A DNA stretch of 64,000 bases from Clostridiales bacterium. GTDB taxonomy: Bacteria; Bacillota; Clostridia; Oscillospirales; CAG-382. Below, one piece after another: positions 32,571-39,988 of the stretch; position 1 is the stretch's first letter, and each line of letters starts with the position of its first letter. The position numbers and the translations under genes are program-made. The stretch lies in the NCBI GenBank assembly GCA_003452915.1, contig DMMZ01000027.1, forward strand, positions 1 to 64,000. The letters run 5' to 3'. The notes below the pieces were generated by a model that was not told the origin of the DNA, searched no databases, and saw nothing but the letters and a program-made list of their open reading frames with translations.

Positions 32571-33485
32571 TTGAAGAACATAATTGAAGTCAAGGATTTT
32601 GTAAAGAAATACAATAATTTTACAGCAGTTGATAATGTTTCATTTGAGGTAGAGGAAGGAAGTATATTTGCGTTTTTAGGTCCAAACGGTGCAGGAAAAA
32701 GTACAACAATAAATACATTATGCACTATTTTCGATAAAACTTCAGGTTCCTTGTTTATTGATGGAAAAGATGTCACGCACGAAAAAGATGCTGTCAGAAA
32801 TATTATTGGGGTTGTATTTCAAGAACCAACTTTGGATAATAAAATGACCGTTAATGAAAATCTGATTATGCACTGTCATTTCTATGGAATATCTAAAAAT
32901 GAAGCTACTGAACGTATTCAATTTGCTTTAAATTTAGTGGATTTGTTGGATTGGAAAAAAGCTATGGTAAGCAGTCTGTCCGGCGGTATGAAACGCCGTG
33001 TTGAAATAGCAAGATCATTGTTACATTATCCAAAAGTATTGTTTCTGGATGAGCCGACCACCGGTCTTGACCCACAAACTAGAGCACATATTTGGGATTA
33101 TATTGTTAAATTGCAAAAGGAAAAAAACATTACTATATTTTTAACTACACATTATATGGACGAGGCTGAGATTTGTGGCAAGGTAGCGATAATGGATACC
33201 GGTAAAATCGTTGCGCTAGACACTCCTTATCGTTTGAAACAACAATATACCAAGGATAAAGCTTATATAACCACGAAGGATGAGCAAGGGTTGATATCAT
33301 TGTTGGATAAAGGTAATTATAGTTACAAGCAGAAACCTGGTTATTTTTCAATTGAAGTTGACGATATTCCAAAGCTTATGGAGTTATTAAGCGAACAGAA
33401 GTCGGTAATTACTGATTTGGAAATTAAAAAAGGCACTCTCAATGATGTGTTCTTAGAAATCACAGGAAAAGATATACGAAAATAA
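32571..33485 (+). CDS. ABC transporter ATP-binding protein (DrrA-like)
   Basis: This 304-residue ATPase of an ABC-2 exporter has Walker A GPNGAGKST (about 39-47), signature LSGGMKRR, Walker B VLFLDEPTTGLDP and a His switch (TTHYMDEAE). The C-terminal ~80 residues form the accessory domain typical of drug-resistance DrrA proteins. The TTG start (KNIIEVKDFVKKY) is chosen by homology and because it is 10 nt after AGGAAAGG. The ATG at 32562 belongs to the repeat end. It pairs with the permease at 33534, and the substrate is unknown. Upstream lies a putative LytTR site. Confidence 0.92.
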   Translation: MKNIIEVKDFVKKYNNFTAVDNVSFEVEEGSIFAFLGPNGAGKSTTINTLCTIFDKTSGSLFIDGKDVTHEKDAVRNIIGVVFQEPTLDNKMTVNENLIMHCHFYGISKNEATERIQFALNLVDLLDWKKAMVSSLSGGMKRRVEIARSLLHYPKVLFLDEPTTGLDPQTRAHIWDYIVKLQKEKNITIFLTTHYMDEAEICGKVAIMDTGKIVALDTPYRLKQQYTKDKAYITTKDEQGLISLLDKGNYSYKQKPGYFSIEVDDIPKLMELLSEQKSVITDLEIKKGTLNDVFLEITGKDIRK

Positions 33486-33486
33486 A

Positions 33487-33523
33487 TCTGAAAGACTTTC
33501 GGCGTATCGCCAAGGAAAGGGAT
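33487..33523 (+). repeat. structured leader repeat, copy F, minimal (upstream of ABC permease)
   Basis: This 37-nt remnant keeps a P1-like CTGAAAG-a-CTTTCGG, P3 GGCG-tat-CGCC and the terminal AAGGAAAGG, with P2 entirely missing. It supplies the ribosome-binding site of the permease at 33534. Its resemblance to the long copies is clear only in order and in the final segment. Confidence 0.55.
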
Positions 33524-33533
33524 AATTTTACAT

Positions 33534-34370
33534 ATGGATATAGTATTAGCTCTATGGTATAGAAATATAAAAATTTTTACACGTAATCGTGTTCAGCTTA
33601 GTTTCACGATTATAATGCCGTTTTTCTTCTTGTATGTGTTCAGCGCAATATTTAAAAACGACAACATTTTAAATCCGGTCAATTATATGCTTGCCGGTAT
33701 TGTGATAACAACAGTTTTTCAAACATCACTTAGTATTGCAACCAGTACAATTGAAGATATTGTTTCGGGTTTTATGAAGGAAGTGTTGGTTAGTCCTGTT
33801 AAGCGTATTCAAATTGCCGCCGGTCAATTATTGTCAGCAGCAACAATAGCAACCTTACAGGGAATTATAATTTTATTTATCGGTTATTTTATAGGACTTA
33901 AATTTACATCCATTATTACACCTTTTGCAGTAATAGGCGTGATGATTGTTGTCGGACTTGTATTTTCAGGGTTAGGGTTGTATATAGCAGCATTGGTCAA
34001 GAATTCGCAAACGTTTCAAATTGTTATTATGGCTATTACAATGCCATTGACATTTCTATGCGGTGCATATATACCGCTCTCGTTGTTACCGAATGTACTA
34101 CAATATATCGCTTACTTTAACCCTATGACTTACACAACAGCATTTTTTAGAACAATTATATTAGAGAAAACCACTTTAACAACCGATCAACTGATAGCAG
34201 AGCAGCTTGCTTTTAAAATAGGGAATTTTGTAATAACACCCGCAATCAGTATGTTTATTGTAATCGTTTTTGGATTCGTATTTTTATTATTATCAACATA
34301 TGTTTTCTCAAAGGTTGATTTTTCTCGGATTAACCGTTCAAAAAGTAAAGAAGGAGATATCTGGAGTTAG
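33534..34370 (+). CDS. ABC-2 type transporter permease (DrrB-like)
   Basis: This 278-residue permease has about six membrane segments (near 20-40, 53-73, 100-125, 132-155, 165-185 and 240-262). The ABC-2 signature region is present (GLVFSGLGLYIAALVKNSQT, about 145). With the ATPase at 32571 it would export a drug, lipid or peptide; the sequence does not say which. AAGGAAAGG lies about 11 nt before the ATG. Confidence 0.92.
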   Translation: MDIVLALWYRNIKIFTRNRVQLSFTIIMPFFFLYVFSAIFKNDNILNPVNYMLAGIVITTVFQTSLSIATSTIEDIVSGFMKEVLVSPVKRIQIAAGQLLSAATIATLQGIIILFIGYFIGLKFTSIITPFAVIGVMIVVGLVFSGLGLYIAALVKNSQTFQIVIMAITMPLTFLCGAYIPLSLLPNVLQYIAYFNPMTYTTAFFRTIILEKTTLTTDQLIAEQLAFKIGNFVITPAISMFIVIVFGFVFLLLSTYVFSKVDFSRINRSKSKEGDIWS

Positions 34371-34412
34371 TTATATAACATAAAATTGCATTTCACCAAT
34401 TATTTTTAACCT

Positions 34413-34436
34413 CTTACCCGTATTATGCAACCTGTT
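34413..34436 (+). promoter_or_regulatory. paired direct repeat upstream of the LytTR gene (autoregulation)
   Basis: CTTACCCGTATT followed by AACCTGTT matches the element at 32277-32300 at 18 of 24 positions, with the two ACCYGT units again 14 bp apart. A TATAAT lies 35 bp downstream (34472-34477), and the gene starts 45 bp after that. This fits activation or autoregulation by the LytTR protein encoded next. Confidence 0.55.
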
Positions 34437-34521
34437 GTCAAATAGTACTTTATTTATTATGAAGAATACGTTATAATAGTAACATAAGCAATATAAGTTT
34501 ATAATATAAGGTGGTGATACG

Positions 34522-34986
34522 GTGAAGATAAAAATTGAGATTGTAGATGATTTGAACGAGGATGAGGTGTTAATCCGCTGTGGCCGCGTGGATAATACAA
34601 TTCAAAAGATACATCAATATATTTTAGAACAATCCTTATTGAGCTCAAAAATTATATTCTACAAGCAAAATCAGGAATTCTACTTTCCTTTAGATGATGT
34701 TTTATTCTTCGAAACCGAAGGTGAACAAATATATGCACATACAATAAATGATACTTACCGTATTAAATACCGTTTATATGAATTAGAAGAAATACTTCCT
34801 AAGCATTTTGTCAGAGCAGCAAAAGCAACAATAGTTAACATATTGCAAGTGTATTCTATTACTCGTAATATCACCGCTTCAAGTCTAATACAGTTTATAG
34901 GTAGTCATAAACAAGTATACGTGTCAAGACATTATTATAATAATCTTAGGCAACGTATAAACGAAAGGAGTTATTATGAAAAATAA
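34522..34986 (+). CDS. LytTR-family transcriptional regulator
   Basis: This 154-residue protein consists of a short N-terminal beta-alpha-beta region and a C-terminal LytTR DNA-binding domain (about 55-150: FPLDDVLFFETEGEQIYAHT, LYELEEILPKHFVRAAKATI). There is no receiver domain, so it is the stand-alone type usually controlled by a neighbouring membrane protein. The start is GTG, with AGGTGGTGA 5 nt upstream. It overlaps the next gene by 11 bases. Likely targets are the paired repeats at 32277 and 34413. Confidence 0.93.
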   Translation: MKIKIEIVDDLNEDEVLIRCGRVDNTIQKIHQYILEQSLLSSKIIFYKQNQEFYFPLDDVLFFETEGEQIYAHTINDTYRIKYRLYELEEILPKHFVRAAKATIVNILQVYSITRNITASSLIQFIGSHKQVYVSRHYYNNLRQRINERSYYEK

Positions 34987-35680
34987 AAATTGGTTTTGGG
35001 GATTTTTCTTTTTATTAGCAGCAGTATTTGTTGTAGCAAGTCAAACAGATTCATTTGGTGAAATAGGATTTTTAAGTATTATAGCCACAATATTACTCGT
35101 ATCACTTTTTATTCATAGTTTGATTAAATTAAATTTTTTCGGAGTATTTTTACCATTAGCGTTTCTTTATATGATTTATTGGCAACCGCTTGATCTAATC
35201 GAAATATCAAATTGGGTTTTAATATTAACGAGTATTTTGATCAGCATTAGTTTTAGCATTCTCTTTAATGTTCATCCAAAGAAGGTAGAGCATTGGCATT
35301 GTGGTAACAAAAACTTCAACCAGACAACCGAAAATATTGATGATAATAATCCTCAAACAAAAGTATCTTTTGGTGCGTCCAGCAAGTATCTGCACGCTGA
35401 TTGTTTGAAAAGTGGGCAGTTTACTGTTTCCTTCGGTGCTCTTGAAGTGTTTTTTGACCAAGCACAGCTAAGCCCCGACGGAGCTGAAATATTTCTTGAT
35501 TGTAGCTTTGGTTCCATAACGTTGTATGTTCCAAAGCACTGGAAGGTAAAAGAAAGTATAAATGCGAGTCTTGGAGGGGTAGAAAATAACATGCGTCATT
35601 CCCAACCTACCGAAAACGCACCTGTTTTAACCCTTAAAGGCAATGTTCGACTAGGCGGAATTGAAATAAAGTATATATAA
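34976..35680 (+). CDS. LiaF-like membrane protein
   Basis: This 234-residue protein has four closely packed hydrophobic segments in residues 5-100 and a soluble C-terminal beta-rich domain (about 120-234) with repeated motifs: KVSFGASSKYLHADCLKSGQ, SFGALEVFFDQAQLSPDGAE, LDCSFGSITLYVPKHWKV. This is the LiaF-type cell-wall-stress domain found beside LiaRS and, in clostridia, beside stand-alone LytTR proteins. It probably senses envelope stress and restrains the LytTR protein, whose gene overlaps it by 11 bases. Confidence 0.85.
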   Translation: MKNKNWFWGFFFLLAAVFVVASQTDSFGEIGFLSIIATILLVSLFIHSLIKLNFFGVFLPLAFLYMIYWQPLDLIEISNWVLILTSILISISFSILFNVHPKKVEHWHCGNKNFNQTTENIDDNNPQTKVSFGASSKYLHADCLKSGQFTVSFGALEVFFDQAQLSPDGAEIFLDCSFGSITLYVPKHWKVKESINASLGGVENNMRHSQPTENAPVLTLKGNVRLGGIEIKYI

Positions 35681-35701
35681 ATATTCGACGATATAAACAA
35701 C

Positions 35702-35740
35702 ACCGCAGCGGTTTTTCATAACCGCTGCGGTTCGCTTTTC
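35702..35740. terminator. bidirectional terminator between LiaF-like gene and lipoprotein gene
   Basis: ACCGCAGCGGTT (35702-35713) pairs perfectly with AACCGCTGCGGT (35720-35731), 12 bp with a 6-nt loop. Moderately T-rich flanks follow on the plus side. It lies 21 bp after the LiaF-like stop and 10 bp from the convergent lipoprotein stop, so it can serve both. Confidence 0.82.
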
Positions 35741-35749
35741 TTAGTTATA

Positions 35750-37207
35750 TTATGGTAGCGTTATTTCCGTTAATTCCGATTCGTTGCCGCTGAAGTCATA
35801 AACGGAAATATAATATTTACCAGCTTTTTCTGCTTTATATGTTTTTTGTATAACGCTGTTTTTTTCTTTGCCTATCTCAACAGTTGCAATAAGGCGAGTT
35901 TTTGTTTCGTCAAAAACACGGAAGCCGCATATGTCTTTATTGTCGATTGCATCCCATGTAATAGTCAGACCATTTGCAGTTAAAACAGGTTTGCTTGGGG
36001 ATTCAGTTTCCAATTTCCCGTTTTGTACATAATACACATAGGACTTGTTATATCCAGGATTTCTTTGCAGAGGTGAATAATAATGGTTCCAGGAGAAGCA
36101 AATATTCGCTTCTGCGTATTTTGATGTAACATTGATTTGCTTGTTCACAAATTCATTAATGGTCGCAACACTACCTCCCTCACGGAAGTTTTCATTATTT
36201 GCCCAAAGAATCAGCCCTGGCTTTGCATCAGCTGCCGCTTTGTAGTTTACCCACCATTTATCAAGGTCTAAACTGGGATTTCCGCCGAACGAATCCTGCG
36301 GACTGAAAATATCGCCTTCCCGGAATTCTGTCAGTTTAAATATATCCTTCCACATTTTTCCGCACTCATCCGGCGTGGACAATGTAGGATTTATAAACGG
36401 GCTTAACATCATTGGCATTCCCGGTGTGATTTGATTAAAATAACGAAGGTAAAGATTAAAACTGTTAGATAATAATTTTGCATAAACACCGCCATCTGTA
36501 CCCTTGCATGCTATGTCTATATTCCAAATCTCGTTATTATAATACCAACAATAAATCTGATCCTTGTAATCATTGCCATACTTCTGGTAAATTTCATCTG
36601 CAATTTTATTGCTGATATCCGCATTTTCTTCTATAAACTTAGCAAAATAACTATTTGTTATAATATCTGTAGAACCATCCGGCATTTTCGGGAGCCCCCA
36701 CCCGTAAAGCCACCAACGATTATCGCTGACAAGGCCTATAATAACTTGAATACCTGTTTTTTTACAAGCTTCCAGACATTTTTTAAGTGCATCATTGCCT
36801 GTGTTTGCCGACTTTAATTCAAGCAGGTCAGAAGGGTATAAAGAATTCACTCCTGTTGTAACATATGTATCCGGATTCTGACCTAATTGGGTGTCCGTAT
36901 TATAAGTTAAATCAACAACCGATTGCAAAATTATGTATTTCATACCGGCATCAGCCATGTTCTGGCATTCTGTATCCCAACGAGTTTGTGACCAATTTCT
37001 AACCAACCAGGATTGAATGAAGGATCCGCAAAGAGTCCTCACCTCGGGTAATGATGGAGCATCTGACGTTGTTTCCGAATTGGTATCGGAAGATGAAGAA
37101 GATTCATCTGTGTTGATTTTTGCGTTACAACCAGTAAGGAAAATAGAAATACATGATAAGATTGCCGCCATCATTTTGACTCGTTTTTTGATAATTCTAT
37201 CTTTCAT
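35750..37207 (-). CDS. lipoprotein with DUF4434-like (beta/alpha) domain
   Basis: This 485-residue protein has a lipobox (ISIFLTGC, Cys near residue 27) and a Ser/Asp/Thr-rich linker (about 30-50). A domain of about 300 residues (55-365) follows, resembling the DUF4434 glycoside-hydrolase-like TIM-barrel family: GSFIQSWLVRNWSQTRWDTE, ADAGMKYIILQSVVD, CWYYNNEIWN. The C-terminal beta-sandwich is Fn3-like (about 395-485). It is anchored outside the membrane and probably handles a polysaccharide, though no substrate can be named. The start at 37207 has AGGTGA 8 nt upstream. Confidence 0.75.
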   Translation of the reverse strand: MKDRIIKKRVKMMAAILSCISIFLTGCNAKINTDESSSSSDTNSETTSDAPSLPEVRTLCGSFIQSWLVRNWSQTRWDTECQNMADAGMKYIILQSVVDLTYNTDTQLGQNPDTYVTTGVNSLYPSDLLELKSANTGNDALKKCLEACKKTGIQVIIGLVSDNRWWLYGWGLPKMPDGSTDIITNSYFAKFIEENADISNKIADEIYQKYGNDYKDQIYCWYYNNEIWNIDIACKGTDGGVYAKLLSNSFNLYLRYFNQITPGMPMMLSPFINPTLSTPDECGKMWKDIFKLTEFREGDIFSPQDSFGGNPSLDLDKWWVNYKAAADAKPGLILWANNENFREGGSVATINEFVNKQINVTSKYAEANICFSWNHYYSPLQRNPGYNKSYVYYVQNGKLETESPSKPVLTANGLTITWDAIDNKDICGFRVFDETKTRLIATVEIGKEKNSVIQKTYKAEKAGKYYISVYDFSGNESELTEITLP

Positions 37208-37240
37208 TATTACGGTCACCTGCTTCGAATAATATAATAA

Positions 37241-38140
37241 TTAATTGAGTTGATACCTGTGAACCATGTTGATATAATCCACATCGTCAGCTACAGGGTG
37301 ATCGCTCAGACCGGAAATCTGCAGGTCGAGTATGTTGGCACCTTGAACAGACCAGACATAATCCAGGCGGTCTTCTGTCCAGTGTGTTCCGTCAAGCCGC
37401 AGATCACGCATAGTAGCAACAAGATAAGTTTCATCAGCGTCGTCGTCGGAAAGCTTGCCGGAACGTGGAACCATAGACATGAAACGGGTAAAACGTAGCA
37501 TCGGCTTGCCGTTTTCGCTTCGAGCAAAAATTTCACCAAAACCACGTTTGAATTCCAGTGATAGAGTGGCAATCACATTTTTATTTTCATTGAGAAACTC
37601 ATAAATACAAGTTACTGTGTCTGTTTCCTCTGTTCCGCTTACCCTAAAGGTATTTCTGAAATAACGTGTATCGGGATAATTCCTGGTATTAAAATTATGT
37701 ACATCATCATTGGTACAGTTGTCAGGACTTCCGTAATGGGAACCCCAGGAAAATGCACTCCAGTAATCTTCCTCGGAATTATTTGCAAGTCCAGTATCCA
37801 TGTGCCAGTATTTTCCGCCGGAAACATAACCCAGACACAAATACGCATTGCGACAGGGCTTGCCATCAATGTTCACCCTACGGATCTTCAATTCCCGAAG
37901 GTCAATAAGAGCCGAAGATTCCGTGTAAAGGTCAGAATAAACGCTGTGAGCGTAATAATGCGCACCGGCACAAAGCTCAAGCATACATTTGATATGATCT
38001 TTAAGAGGAACATCAAAACCGTAAAGACTTTCACGTGAACGGTAAATATAACCTCCAACCTTATCTATTGCATGATAAGGGCCTATATAAACATTATCCA
38101 TGCTGTTGTCAAGATCTTCCACTTTGTAATTATGTGACAT
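37241..38140 (-). CDS. protein of unknown function
   Basis: This 299-residue soluble protein has no signal peptide or membrane segment. It is rich in Tyr, Trp, Asp and Asn, with beta-strand-like character and several His (HYYAHSVYSD, GSHYGSP). I do not recognise a family. Base composition is visibly richer in G+C than its neighbours, suggesting recent acquisition. It lies 33 bp upstream of the DUF4434-like lipoprotein and is probably co-transcribed with it, so a role in carbohydrate handling is possible. AAAGGA is 9 nt before the ATG. Confidence 0.7.
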   Translation of the reverse strand: MSHNYKVEDLDNSMDNVYIGPYHAIDKVGGYIYRSRESLYGFDVPLKDHIKCMLELCAGAHYYAHSVYSDLYTESSALIDLRELKIRRVNIDGKPCRNAYLCLGYVSGGKYWHMDTGLANNSEEDYWSAFSWGSHYGSPDNCTNDDVHNFNTRNYPDTRYFRNTFRVSGTEETDTVTCIYEFLNENKNVIATLSLEFKRGFGEIFARSENGKPMLRFTRFMSMVPRSGKLSDDDADETYLVATMRDLRLDGTHWTEDRLDYVWSVQGANILDLQISGLSDHPVADDVDYINMVHRYQLN

Positions 38141-38268
38141 AATTTTATCCTTTCAGAATAGATTATTTATCTTACGTTGCATTCATGTTGCGCTTTTTAT
38201 TATAAACTAAAGTTTATATAATTTCAATATTTTTCAGAAGATAATTATATGCAAATTACTAATTATAT

Positions 38269-38316
38269 TAAAAACCCCCGAAAACCTTGATTTACAAGGA
38301 TATTCGAGGGTTTTTA
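38269..38316. terminator. terminator-like hairpin between divergent/convergent units
   Basis: On the plus strand ACCCCCGAA and CCTTG pair with CAAGG and TTCGAGGGT. A-rich 5' and T-rich 3' flanks let it work on both strands. It lies 54 bp from the stop of the minus gene at 38370 and would terminate it. Its sequence is nearly the reverse complement of the hairpin at 62588-62635. Confidence 0.75.
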
Positions 38317-38369
38317 ATGCAATGAACGAGAAATAAAAATAACTAAATATACGCTAATTTAGAAAGAAT

Positions 38370-39917
38370 TTATGTTTTTTTGTATTTTAATTTACTATAT
38401 ATCAATATTCCGACCGATGTTATTATTACTGCCGAAATTCCTAAAATCCAAGGAAGAACAGATGCTTCTTTGTTTTTTATTTTATCGGTTGAATTTATCG
38501 TTTCATTTGATTCAATCGCTTCTGATGCTTCTGTTGAGTTTGACTCTGTTTCGCAATTACTTACAGTTTCGCTTTCCGTTTTTGTATATGAATTAATCTC
38601 TGACTCAATTTCATAGCTATTTTCAGAATTTGTCTCGGAAGAAAGCGTATATAGTTCGCATAGGATAATAAGTATATGACCAGCTTCTGCACAGTAATAG
38701 GGCTCGATATGATTTTTTTGTATATAACTTCTATTAATGGTTTTTATGTAATCGTTAACACGGTCTAAGTCATTCATTAAAACAGCTGCACGACCTATCA
38801 GAGCCCACGGGTAAGCGTCCCCGCAATCCATATTTACCCAATCTTTTCTCGTTACTCCTGTTTTTCCGAATTCCTCGTTAAAACGGTTATATATAAAAGT
38901 TGCTTTTTCACTTTGTGTCTCAAGTAGGCCGAATATTACTGGGAACAACTGACTTGTTGCGTTAGGATAAAATACTTTCATATCCTCCTTTGTTGTACCA
39001 AAAGCAGGCTTACCGTTATCAAATACCCCGGGAGAAAATGCTTTGTTATTATCATCCCAAAAAGTGTTAAGCAAAGCTGACTTTATCTTTTCCGTATTTA
39101 CAAAGCATTCTTTAGCATAAGATTTATCATCAATAAATTCCGTAAAAATTTTGTCGGCTGCAAGGTAACCTTTATACACCTCACAGTTATCCATAAGGTA
39201 TGCAACCATATAATCCGGTTTTGCTCCTGTCAAATCGAGGTTCTTAATATATGTAGCATTTATCACATCAATGAGAGTTTTGACAAGCTCTTTTTTATCA
39301 TTTAAGAAATCATTGTCAAATACTCTTGTGTATTCGTATAGAAGTTCAAGAAAGATCGCTGCATATGAATCGGTACTGTCATAATTACTTTTGCGTAAAA
39401 GTTCGTTTTTGTGATTTTTATAAGCTGTCGGATAATCAAGCTCGATAATTTTTCCGTTATCGCCTATAAAAACATAATAATCATAAACAGTACCCTTGAC
39501 CCCGTTGACATCACTTTTTAGAGTATTCATATGTAAAATATACCAGTTGATATAATTCAAGGCAGTATCTTTACCATCATTAATTTTTAATGTATCACAG
39601 CCTTGTATCAGTCCAAGAACGGCAAAAGCAGAAAAATAAGGAATAATTTTTGTACTTTTCCAAGATGTATATTCGCTTGATTTTATACCATCAATATCAG
39701 GCAGTGGTAGGTATTCAGAGTATGAAATAATCTTTGGTAATGAGAATGCGATAGCACTGTTTGGTAACGCAAGAGAATTAACATATTCTATTTCTTTGTA
39801 AATCAAGTCTTTATAATAATTACTATTTTCCATATTACCAAACTCCTCAGCTATACATATTAAGGATAGTGGAAATGCTAAAACAATCGATAATAATAAA
39901 CATATCAGCTTTTTCAT
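38370..39917 (-). CDS. secreted, C-terminally anchored alpha-helical protein
   Basis: This 515-residue protein has a signal peptide (1-23, cut near CIAEE), a long helical domain (about 30-430) with regularly spaced aromatic and Asp/Trp motifs (TSWKSTKIIPYFSAFAVLGL, NTFWDDNNKAFSPGVF, GDAYPWALIGRAAV), a Ser/Glu/Thr-rich stalk (about 430-480) and a C-terminal membrane segment (about 487-508) with a KLKYKK tail. The layout resembles an alpha/alpha-toroid glycosidase or lyase displayed on the cell surface. No catalytic family can be assigned. A surface role fits the lipoprotein gene downstream. Confidence 0.72.
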   Translation of the reverse strand: MKKLICLLLSIVLAFPLSLICIAEEFGNMENSNYYKDLIYKEIEYVNSLALPNSAIAFSLPKIISYSEYLPLPDIDGIKSSEYTSWKSTKIIPYFSAFAVLGLIQGCDTLKINDGKDTALNYINWYILHMNTLKSDVNGVKGTVYDYYVFIGDNGKIIELDYPTAYKNHKNELLRKSNYDSTDSYAAIFLELLYEYTRVFDNDFLNDKKELVKTLIDVINATYIKNLDLTGAKPDYMVAYLMDNCEVYKGYLAADKIFTEFIDDKSYAKECFVNTEKIKSALLNTFWDDNNKAFSPGVFDNGKPAFGTTKEDMKVFYPNATSQLFPVIFGLLETQSEKATFIYNRFNEEFGKTGVTRKDWVNMDCGDAYPWALIGRAAVLMNDLDRVNDYIKTINRSYIQKNHIEPYYCAEAGHILIILCELYTLSSETNSENSYEIESEINSYTKTESETVSNCETESNSTEASEAIESNETINSTDKIKNKEASVLPWILGISAVIITSVGILIYSKLKYKKT

Positions 39918-39988
39918 TAAAAAATTTCATCCTTTTAAGCAAGATTTAAAATATCAACAGTATTTAGAATTGATTTATTGAGTAATTT

